The notes under the pieces are model-generated. The model did not search any database. It was not told the origin of the DNA and saw only the letters and a program-made list of their open reading frames with translations. Below, in pieces: positions 1-5,033 of a stretch of DNA of 5,482 nt. The stretch is from Planctomicrobium sp. (GTDB lineage Bacteria > Planctomycetota > Planctomycetia > Planctomycetales > Planctomycetaceae). Numbering within the stretch: the first letter of the stretch is position 1; every line of letters begins with the position of its first letter. The translations under genes and the position numbers were made by a program. Location of the stretch: assembly GCA_018659505.1 (NCBI GenBank), contig JABJMI010000937.1:1-5482 (forward strand), read 5' to 3'.

Positions 1-627
1 CATGATGAAGTGGTCCACGGCAAGAAGTCGTTAATCTCACAAATGCCAGGCGATCAATGGCAACAGTTTGCCAACTTGCGTTTATTGCTCGGGTACCAAG
101 GAACGCTCCCAGGTAAGCAGTTACTGTTCATGGGTGGCGAAATCGGTCAATGGACCGAATGGAATCACGACGCTGAACTCGACTGGGGATTGCTTGAATT
201 CGATACCCACAAAGGTATTCAGCGATTCGTCAAAGATCTGAACGAAATCGTCATTGAGCACCCAGCGCTACACGAACTCGATTGTCGCAGCGAAGGCTTC
301 CGCTGGATTCAAGCCGATGACGCAGCCAACAGCGTGTACGCCTTCTGTCGGTTCTCAAAGAATACCGAAGAGTCACTCGTCATCGTGATGAACATGACAC
401 CGGTCCCGCGCGAAGGTTATTGCGTTGGAGTCCCCAAAGCCGGTTTCTACAAAGAACTCCTCAACAGCGACGCTTCGCTCTACGGAGGAACCGACGTCGG
501 CAATGCCGGTGGTGTCAAATCCAAAAAAGGCTCCATGCACGGCATGGAACAAAGCATCGAACTGACACTGCCACCGTTGGGGATGCTCGTCATGCGTGCT
601 GAGCCGGTGAAATCAACTTCTAATTAA
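1..627 (+). CDS. glgB: 1,4-alpha-glucan branching enzyme, C-terminal part (5' end outside window)
   Basis: GlgB cuts alpha-1,4-glucan and re-attaches the piece by an alpha-1,6 bond during glycogen synthesis in the cytoplasm. The frame is open from base 1 and begins HDEVVHGK, the last conserved GH13 motif of branching enzymes; its Asp (second residue visible) corresponds to the third catalytic carboxylate, which in E. coli lies near residue 526. The family signatures MPGDQWQQFANLR, LLFMGGEIGQW and EWNHDAELDW follow within about 60 residues. The remaining roughly 140 residues fit the beta-sandwich alpha-amylase C-terminal domain and end in a PPLGMLVMR-like strand and a short tail. The 208 residues seen are under a third of a usual 600-730 residue GlgB; the nucleophile and acid/base residues lie upstream of the window. 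A GTG at base 10 is internal and not a start. The gene converges with the minus-strand protease gene after a 96-base gap. Family assignment is firm. Confidence 0.96.
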   Translation, partial: HDEVVHGKKSLISQMPGDQWQQFANLRLLLGYQGTLPGKQLLFMGGEIGQWTEWNHDAELDWGLLEFDTHKGIQRFVKDLNEIVIEHPALHELDCRSEGFRWIQADDAANSVYAFCRFSKNTEESLVIVMNMTPVPREGYCVGVPKAGFYKELLNSDASLYGGTDVGNAGGVKSKKGSMHGMEQSIELTLPPLGMLVMRAEPVKSTSN

Positions 628-689
628 AACAGAGTTCAGACGATTTCAGACTGTGCATGTGTAGCGAAAATCTCGTGTTGAAAACGAAA

Positions 690-704
690 ACGTAACTGAT
701 ACGT
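690..704 (-). terminator. weak candidate terminator after protease copy 1
   Basis: Read on the minus strand, about 20 bases past the stop of the 724-1176 gene, ACGTA-TCAGT-TACGT forms a perfect 5-bp stem followed by TTTTCGTTTTC. The stem is short and AT-rich, so this is at best a weak intrinsic terminator. No better candidate is visible between the converging genes. A direct repeat TTCAGAC (635-641 and 645-651) lies in the same gap with no clear role. Confidence 0.3.
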
Positions 705-723
705 ACCGACTTGAAGCGATCAA

Positions 724-1176
724 TCAATACCTGCTCGGGTCTTTGACCATCATGCGGTTGGTCACTTTGTCAAGTTTTTGATTGAACCATTCCAACGTTC
801 CTTCTTTTGCTACTCCTTTATCTGGATCATTGATAAAGACTTTTCCCGACTCGACCCCAGTTAAAACGATAATGTGTTTAACACCGTACCATTGCCCTGC
901 ACACCAAACCGGTCCAAATGCCCGAAGTATCCCTTCGAGGATGAGTGCGGAATAACTTTCGAGTTCAGGAACAGGAATGAGTCCAACTGACTTGGCAAGT
1001 CTCATGAAATCTTCCAGCGAAACTCCTGTGTTCGCTGCAAACTTGTCACCAAGCGAATTCATTGGACCTGCACGCCCTGTTTTTCCTTGGGAGTAATACC
1101 ACAACATTTGTGCTGAAGCATTCCAGCAAGACATATCTTTCGTCTGCGCAACGCGCGGAACATCTAATTTAACCAT
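724..1176 (-). CDS. AvrRpt2-like papain-fold cysteine protease, copy 1
   Basis: A 150-residue protein resembling the AvrRpt2-type papain-like cysteine protease family (peptidase C70, near the C39-like group). Numbering from the chosen start, Gln11 (oxyanion hole) and Cys17 sit in QTKDMSCWNASAQM, His101 in VKHIIVLTGV, and Asn116-Asp117 in FINDPDKG, giving the Gln/Cys/His/Asp(Asn) set in the expected order and spacing. The family usually cleaves peptide bonds, but the substrate here is unknown. There is no signal peptide, membrane helix or extra domain, so it is cytoplasmic or exported by a route not visible here. Two adjacent ATGs exist (1179 and 1176). I chose the second because it aligns with the paralogue's start and lies 7 bases after an AGGAG ribosome binding site; the first is only 4 bases from it. 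It is about 67% identical, without gaps, to the gene at 1409-1861. Fold assignment is good; biological role unknown. Confidence 0.83.
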   Translation of the reverse strand: MVKLDVPRVAQTKDMSCWNASAQMLWYYSQGKTGRAGPMNSLGDKFAANTGVSLEDFMRLAKSVGLIPVPELESYSALILEGILRAFGPVWCAGQWYGVKHIIVLTGVESGKVFINDPDKGVAKEGTLEWFNQKLDKVTNRMMVKDPSRY

Positions 1177-1310
1177 CATCCGACTCCTGATTAATGTGTC
1201 AAAGCGTGAACGGATGCTCGGTGATCAGGCAAGCAAACCCTGTGATTCTACTTCGAATATATTCTCAATCTATTATCAGGTGCTTGGGGAAATGGTTGCG
1301 TACTTTTTCA
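1048..1310. repeat. highly conserved direct repeat unit, copy A (5' coding end plus upstream region of protease 1)
   Basis: This stretch matches 1733-1996 at a constant offset of 685-686 bases. By hand count, coding bases 1051-1176 differ at 12 of 126 positions, with 41 identical bases at 1085-1125. Non-coding bases 1211-1310 differ at 9 of 100, with 32 identical bases at 1211-1242. Similarity drops sharply outside the unit: the last 107 codons of the two genes encode proteins only about 56% identical. Confidence 0.85.
1201..1310 (-). promoter_or_regulatory. conserved upstream/leader region of protease copy 1
   Basis: Non-coding sequence upstream of the gene at 724-1176 is about 91% identical to the same region before the paralogue. 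It carries a perfect 10-bp palindrome GAATATATTC at 1255-1264, about 80 bases before the start codon; it includes a TATATT that could be a -10 element, but I see no convincing -35. Closer to the gene, 1216-1234 can fold on the minus-strand RNA as GCUUG/CGAGC (one G-U pair) around a loop containing the palindrome UGAUCA. Conservation suggests the promoter and leader were copied with the gene; specific function is inferred. Confidence 0.45.
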
Positions 1311-1408
1311 AAGATTGTTCGAGTAATTTTAAGAGTTCAATTTTATCAATAGACAGGACTCAACGAACTATTTGAGCTGATTAAATAACCAATGACTCAA
1401 GCCAACGA
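1311..1408. other. short gap between the duplicated units, no feature seen
   Basis: This AT-rich stretch lies between the upstream block of protease copy 1 and the stop codon of copy 2. I see no convincing gene or terminator. AGTTC/GAACT complementary words occur but are far apart, with no T-run in the right place. Confidence 0.4.
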
Positions 1409-1861
1409 TCAATACCGTGCCGGGTCTTTCACCATCATTCGGCTCTTAACTTTCCATAGTTTTTCATTAAACCAGGCTAATGTCCCCTCTTTCGCTTTGC
1501 CCTGGTCAGGATCATTAAAATAGATGGTTCCTCCATCAACTCCGGTTAAGACGACAATGTGCCCGAATCCAAACCAATCTCCTGCACACCAGATTGGTCC
1601 GTAAGTACGTAACAAGGCTTCCAGTTTTTGTGAAGTAAAGCTGTCTTCGTCTGGCAATGCCATCAAACCAACAGATTTGGCAAGCTTGATGAAACCCGGA
1701 ATAGTAAGACCTTTGTTATCTTCAAAAATTTTACCCAATGAATTCATCGGTCCAGCACGCTGTGTTTTCCCTTGGGAGTAATACCACAACATTTGTGCTG
1801 AAGCATTCCAACAAGACATATCTTTTGTCTGCGCAACGAGCGGAACATCTAATTTAACCAT
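1409..1861 (-). CDS. AvrRpt2-like papain-fold cysteine protease, copy 2
   Basis: A 150-residue paralogue of the gene at 724-1176, in the same orientation 685 bases away. It keeps the same probable catalytic set: Gln11, Cys17 (DMSCWNASAQM), His101 (GFGHIVVLTGV) and Asn116-Asp117 (YFNDPDQG). A second Cys in the WCAG motif (residue 92) is shared by both copies. The first 43 residues differ from copy 1 at only two positions, whereas the other 107 differ at about 47, mostly on the prime-side or surface segment after the Cys helix. Start ATG is supported by AGGGG 8 bases upstream and by the paralogue. An out-of-frame ATG four bases earlier (1865) opens only a three-codon frame (ATGAATGGTTAA) that overlaps the start. 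No signal peptide or membrane segment is present. Enzyme family is well supported; substrate and physiological role are not known. Confidence 0.83.
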   Translation of the reverse strand: MVKLDVPLVAQTKDMSCWNASAQMLWYYSQGKTQRAGPMNSLGKIFEDNKGLTIPGFIKLAKSVGLMALPDEDSFTSQKLEALLRTYGPIWCAGDWFGFGHIVVLTGVDGGTIYFNDPDQGKAKEGTLAWFNEKLWKVKSRMMVKDPARY

Positions 1862-1996
1862 TCATTCAACCCCTGAATTATGTCGGAAAGCGAGAGCGGA
1901 TGCTCGGTGATCAGGCAAGCAAACCCTGAGATTCTTCTTCGAATATATTCTCAATCTATTATTAGGCTCTTGAGGATATGGTTGCGTGCTTTTTGA
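1733..1996. repeat. highly conserved direct repeat unit, copy B (5' coding end plus upstream region of protease 2)
   Basis: Counterpart of 1048-1310. Identical runs include 1770-1810 in the coding part and 1897-1928 in the non-coding part. A one-base length difference falls just upstream of the start codons, which keeps the coding offset at 685 and the upstream offset at 686. Similarity fades after 1996. Confidence 0.85.
1887..1996 (-). promoter_or_regulatory. conserved upstream/leader region of protease copy 2
   Basis: Equivalent of 1201-1310. The palindrome GAATATATTC is at 1941-1950, again about 80 bases before the start codon, and the possible GCUUG/CGAGC leader hairpin is at 1902-1920. 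Both are base-for-base conserved with the other copy, while flanking bases show scattered substitutions. The TATATT inside the palindrome is a possible -10 element; no good -35 is seen. Confidence 0.45.
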
Positions 1997-2072
1997 GAAA
2001 ATCCCCATGTTTTTTTCAATTCATTATCTCGATGAACCCAAATGAATGAAAAACGAAACAGAGAATGAAAAG

Positions 2073-2328
2073 TAACCGTTCACGGAAAAAATTGAACAGG
2101 AGGAAACAGAGAGAGCAGAGTATTCTTGAAGTTAAGTTGATGAAGCACCTTGAGTTTTTCGTTGATCTATGTTGGAATTTTCTTTGACTTAACAAGTCTT
2201 GCGAAACAAAGCCTTCGAATATCGTCTCTTAAGCCGTTTGCCTGTCTTATTAGTTCATCAATCAAATAGCTTCTCTGCTCCCTCCGCGCCCTTCTGTTCA
2301 TTTCTTAAACAGAAGTCGTGAACGGTTA
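2073..2328. repeat. imperfect long inverted repeat, possible MITE-like or intergenic repeat element
   Basis: The ends are a perfect 12-bp inverted repeat, TAACCGTTCACG at 2073-2084 and its complement at 2317-2328. Complementary words continue inward in the same order: TGAACAG at 2093-2099 with 2294-2300, GAGCAGAG at 2113-2120 with 2273-2280, and TTGATGAA at 2137-2144 with 2254-2261. Small length differences of 3-8 bases occur between arms, giving arms of about 72-75 bases around a loop of about 110 bases. The arm wording (ACAGAG..GCAGAG, GGGCGCGGAGGGAGCAGAG) resembles CAGAG/CGGAG-rich intergenic repeats that I recall from many bacteria. There is no coding capacity. The interval sits in the 530-base gene-free gap between protease copy 2 and the DUF1559 gene. 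Confidence 0.55.
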
Positions 2329-2332
2329 TAAC

Positions 2333-2369
2333 GAAAAACACCCCGTAACTAAAATCAGCTACGAGGTGT
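2333..2369 (-). terminator. strong intrinsic terminator of the DUF1559 gene
   Basis: Starting 26 bases past the stop codon, the minus-strand RNA forms a 13-bp stem, ACACCUCGUAGCU paired with AGUUACGGGGUGU (two G-U pairs), with a GAUUUU loop. The U-tract GUGUUUUUCG follows immediately. On the plus strand the arms are 2338-2350 and 2357-2369. This is a textbook rho-independent terminator and marks the 3' end of the minus-strand transcript. Confidence 0.88.
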
Positions 2370-2394
2370 CTGAGTTTCTATCTTCTTAAATCAC

Positions 2395-3369
2395 TCAAAA
2401 CTCGCCAAGCACTTCGCCGTCCGACTTCTGCCCTAACCAGCGGAATGTGTTGTAGTCGATGTTCTCACTCAGGAAGTGGACGGAACCGTCCGCCATCAGG
2501 AATTGAATTCCGCCAACGTGGGACGATGAGAAGTTCACAATATGATTGGTGTTGTTCGGAGTATGGTGCATTGTGCCGCCCATGCCGCCACCCATTGCCA
2601 TCATCATCTGCCCAACATGCCCCAGGATCAGTGAGGATTGAGCTTCGTCAGCCATCATCATCATTCCAGACGGTCGCGTCACGTTTGGAATCGCTGCATA
2701 CCATGTTGAATTTGAGGCGACATCCGCAGTTGCCGGAGGGAAGCGATGAACGGCTTTTCTCTCGCCAACGAGCATTGTGTTGGAAAGTCCATCTGTCACA
2801 TCCCGGAAACGGACGCTGCTGTTACGGAAGAACATGCCTGCCGGGTTCGGGTTGCCGGGATTCATGGTGACACTTCCGTAGCCATAAACACCGATATAGT
2901 TCGCCTTGCCCAGCATATAATCCGTAGTGCCATCGTTGACTGTGAATTTCTCTTGCCCCGGATCAGAAGGACAGGCAAAGACTGTAAGGAAGTTTTCTCC
3001 CAATGGACTATTTACTGGATCAGTCGCATCCAAGCTGAGATTAAGCTGCTGGTAAAGTGGTGACTGGTCAAGGCTCGGTAGCAGCATCACTCCCCAGCTG
3101 AAATTTGGTCCCGTTTCCACACTGGCGGCAGCGGTCATGTTGACGTTGCGAGAAATATAGCCGGGAGGAAGTGTTCCAAATGTGTCGTGATAGTTATGAA
3201 GCGCCAGCCCGAGTTGCTTCAAGTTGTTTTTGCACTGTGAGCGCCGTGCGGCTTCGCGTGCCTGTTGGACAGCGGGTAATAGTAGAGCGATTAAGATCGC
3301 GATAATTGCGATCACAACGAGTAATTCAATCAAAGTAAAGCCAGATTTCCTGGCGCGTAAGTTGTTCAT
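2395..3369 (-). CDS. DUF1559 pseudopilin-like protein with Met/His-rich insert
   Basis: A 324-residue protein of the DUF1559 family, abundant in Planctomycetes and of unknown exact function, anchored at the cell envelope. Residues 1-33 are a prepilin leader and helix: KSG^FTLIELL, with predicted prepilin-peptidase cleavage after Gly10, Glu at +5 and a hydrophobic helix at about 11-33. The usual [27 protein letters not shown] block follows, then VFACPSDP. Near the C-terminus an exact H-X9-DG motif is seen (His284 to Asp294-Gly295). The start at 3369 is preferred because GAGGGG lies just upstream and the leader is then of normal length; an in-frame TTG 36 bases earlier lacks such support. Residues 236-276 hold ten Met and four His ([18 protein letters not shown]), unusual for the family and possibly metal-binding. 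It follows a Cys-rich gene by 82 bases, probably in one transcript. Family certain, role unknown. Confidence 0.92.
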   Translation of the reverse strand: MNNLRARKSGFTLIELLVVIAIIAILIALLLPAVQQAREAARRSQCKNNLKQLGLALHNYHDTFGTLPPGYISRNVNMTAAASVETGPNFSWGVMLLPSLDQSPLYQQLNLSLDATDPVNSPLGENFLTVFACPSDPGQEKFTVNDGTTDYMLGKANYIGVYGYGSVTMNPGNPNPAGMFFRNSSVRFRDVTDGLSNTMLVGERKAVHRFPPATADVASNSTWYAAIPNVTRPSGMMMMADEAQSSLILGHVGQMMMAMGGGMGGTMHHTPNNTNHIVNFSSSHVGGIQFLMADGSVHFLSENIDYNTFRWLGQKSDGEVLGEF

Positions 3370-3385
3370 GTTTCCCCTCAAACAT

Positions 3386-3423
3386 CGAGATATATGATCT
3401 CGCAACAGACTCTCAGATGAGTC
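3386..3423 (-). promoter_or_regulatory. two small inverted repeats in the leader of the DUF1559 gene
   Basis: In the 82-base gap before the DUF1559 start are CGAGAT-ATATG-ATCTCG (3386-3402, 6-bp arms) and GACTC-TCAGAT-GAGTC (3408-3423, 5-bp arms). Neither is followed by a T-run on the minus strand, so they are not obvious terminators. They could be RNA hairpins between two cistrons or an operator site. Function is speculative. Confidence 0.35.
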
Positions 3424-3451
3424 CGCAACGGATCGTAAGACAGAATTCGCT

Positions 3452-3919
3452 TCAGCAGGTTGCGAATTCGGGAGGGGGCAGATCGACTAATAGCTCATGT
3501 GAAATAGCCACATCATTGACCAACGGAAGAGATTCCAATGTCGTCAATCGCGGAGAGACATTCCATTCAGAATCAGAGAGTCGTGGCTCGCGGTCAATGA
3601 GAATTCCGTTCGATGCGGGGAGTCCACAGTAAGAACTCAACTGCGGTTGACCATCATCTTCAGGCGGTTGTGATTTTTGGTCCTTAGTTTGAGGACAACA
3701 ACTCTTCCCGTTCTGTTTTACATCAGGGAAGCAGCAACAATTCTGAGATCGCTGTGCTTGTATTTCACATTGACATTTTGGATTCGTAATAGGAAGCGGT
3801 CCAGTCAAAGAGATCCCAACCGACGTCAACAACATCCACCCTGCCAGAATCAGGCAGAGTGAGCTGCGCAACCCCAGAAGAGAACATCTCATCTCAGTTT
3901 GTTTGAGGAAAAACCTCAT
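3452..3919 (-). CDS. exported cysteine-rich small protein, unknown family
   Basis: Not recognised as a named family. From the ATG at 3919 the protein has 155 residues: a basic N-terminus, a hydrophobic segment at about 20-40 ([18 protein letters not shown]) that looks like a signal peptide or single anchor, and a Cys-rich stretch CQC (49-51), CCC (61-63), CC (74-75) and C98. A charged, Gln/Pro-rich linker (79-93) follows, then a tail ending in LPPPEFATC. No standard lipobox is seen. The start is uncertain: an ATG at 3892 gives a shorter, more typical signal peptide but only GAG touching it, and a TTG at 3967 is also in frame; none has a clear ribosome binding site. Clustered cysteines suggest metal binding or disulfides. 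The DUF1559 gene with a Met/His-rich insert lies 82 bases downstream on the same strand, suggesting one operon. Coding status is likely, not certain. Confidence 0.62.
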   Translation of the reverse strand: MRFFLKQTEMRCSLLGLRSSLCLILAGWMLLTSVGISLTGPLPITNPKCQCEIQAQRSQNCCCFPDVKQNGKSCCPQTKDQKSQPPEDDGQPQLSSYCGLPASNGILIDREPRLSDSEWNVSPRLTTLESLPLVNDVAISHELLVDLPPPEFATC

Positions 3920-3975
3920 ATCGATAAGTAGATTTTGACTATCAGGCGGGAAACGATGGTTGGACAATCATTTCC

Positions 3976-4004
3976 ACTCTACTCAATCAATTCAAAGATG
4001 ACAA
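3976..4004 (-). promoter_or_regulatory. candidate sigma-70-type promoter for the Cys-rich/DUF1559 pair
   Basis: On the minus strand TTGTCA (3999-4004), one mismatch from TTGACA, is followed after 17 bases by TAGAGT (3976-3981), two mismatches from TATAAT. Spacing is ideal and it lies about 57 bases before the preferred start at 3919. The weak -10 makes this a tentative call. Confidence 0.3.
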
Positions 4005-4106
4005 TTCTTTCGAGGTCGAGTTGCAAGAATAGGAACTTATAGTGGAACAAGTTTTCAACAGAAAATTCCGTCTACTGTTGGTGCTTTTTTAGGTTCTCGG
4101 CGATCC

Positions 4107-4766
4107 CTATTCGCTTAGAAGGCGCTGGATAAACTCTTCTGAGAAACCGGAAACAACGAACCATCCGCGTTGATGTGCCGAAATCGACAGGTCGTTTTTT
4201 GCAATGAACAGGTAATAGACCACCAAGCAAGAAATCACGAGTAGAAGTTGAATTGGAAAGATCACTGGGAAGTGATTGAACCCATCGACTGCTAACCCAA
4301 CAATCACAGCAGCGCTCACAGCGATGTATCCTAGAGCTAGAGAATTTCTCCGCTGTATCGGTTCTGAGGTTGCAAATGTCACTACACATTTTTTGTTTAG
4401 TAGGAAATAGGCAATAATGAAAAGCGGTGTAAAAGGATAGACAAGGATTAGAGGAGACATTAATAAAATTGCTCTGGGACACCAGGTGAATGATTTTGTA
4501 ACCATTTCATGTCGGTCAACTGGGACGCCTGTCCTGATACAGTAAGCGGGAAGAATCGCACCACTCTGAAGCAATACCTTGTCAGCCTGAACTATTACTT
4601 TTGAGTTCACTTGAATTGAAGTGACGGGGTTCGCTGCAACTTTAATTAGTTCACCACTTTTCGTGAATTCGAAAAAGTTGCCGCAATGGTCACATTCCCG
4701 TTGCTCACCAACCACATGCGTCAATTCATCGGTAAAGCCGCAATGTGGACAGTTCAATTCGGTCAT
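4107..4766 (-). CDS. zinc-ribbon and transmembrane protein, function unknown
   Basis: A 219-residue protein, likely in the cytoplasmic membrane. It opens with a zinc ribbon: CPHC (Cys6, Cys9), 15 residues, then CDHC (Cys25, Cys28). A soluble segment with LPAYCIRTGVPV (about 72-83) and FTWCPRA (about 93-99) precedes hydrophobic helices at about 97-123 (probably a tight hairpin or long helix), 142-163 and 168-189. The tail RGWFVVSGFSEEFIQRLL resembles the closing segment of planctomycete membrane proteins I have seen annotated only as hypothetical. I chose the ATG at 4766 because AGAGG lies 6 bases before it and the protein then starts directly at the ribbon. An ATG at 4772 touches that site, and the frame stays open to an ATG at 4997, adding 77 residues without recognisable motifs. 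It is divergent from the plus-strand gene at 5034. Real gene likely; no function proposed. Confidence 0.8.
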   Translation of the reverse strand: MTELNCPHCGFTDELTHVVGEQRECDHCGNFFEFTKSGELIKVAANPVTSIQVNSKVIVQADKVLLQSGAILPAYCIRTGVPVDRHEMVTKSFTWCPRAILLMSPLILVYPFTPLFIIAYFLLNKKCVVTFATSEPIQRRNSLALGYIAVSAAVIVGLAVDGFNHFPVIFPIQLLLVISCLVVYYLFIAKNDLSISAHQRGWFVVSGFSEEFIQRLLSE

Positions 4767-5033
4767 TTCCATCCTCTCAAAAATACGTTTTTGTCTTGCT
4801 GCAACATTTTGTAAACAACCTGAGAGCCGACTATAGGATTGGAACTCCAGTTTAGCGAATGCGCTTCTACATGCTCCCCATTCGCTGATGAAATTGAACT
4901 GAAAATTATGGTTGTAGAACATGACTAACAGTCCGTCATTCAATGAACTAATTGCAACGCTTTCACCTGCCCGATAATTTAAAGACACCCTTTCCATACA
5001 TTCGTTTTACTTCTTACCTGGACGCCTTCACGC
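4767..5033. promoter_or_regulatory. divergent intergenic region
   Basis: This 267-base spacer separates the divergent starts of the zinc-ribbon gene and the membrane protein gene, so it should hold both promoters. I see no strong pair of -35/-10 hexamers. A GATAAT near 4973 on the plus strand has only a poor TTGCAA upstream at 15-base spacing. The zinc-ribbon reading frame continues open through most of the spacer, which I consider chance. Confidence 0.35.

Noticed and set aside
10..12. GTG as a possible start of a 205-residue protein
   Set aside because: The GlgB motif HDEV begins upstream at base 1, so this GTG is an internal Val codon of a truncated gene.
1863..1874. Three-codon upstream frame ATGAATGGTTAA overlapping the start of protease copy 2
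   Set aside because: Too short to support a function; the other copy has a different arrangement (ATGATGG), so it is not conserved.
2445..2870. Open frame of 141 codons on the plus strand
   Set aside because: It is antisense to the DUF1559 gene, whose family motifs are unmistakable. The translated product is Ser/Arg/Cys-rich, as expected of a shadow frame.
2746..3063. Open frame of 105 codons on the plus strand
   Set aside because: Antisense to the DUF1559 gene; no recognisable motif and no ribosome binding site.
3417..3862. Two short plus-strand open frames (3417-3632 and 3677-3862)
   Set aside because: Both are antisense to the Cys-rich protein gene and are low-complexity Ser/Arg-rich translations without domain features.
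4056..4090. CAACAG/CTGTTG hairpin followed by GTGC and six T on the plus strand
   Set aside because: It has a terminator-like T-run only on the plus strand, where no upstream plus-strand gene ends. The loop is 13 bases and the T-run is displaced by four bases; on the minus strand it lacks a T-run.
4072..4482. Minus-strand frame of 136 codons with several cysteines
   Set aside because: It overlaps the zinc-ribbon membrane gene in another frame and lacks the clear domain order seen in that gene.
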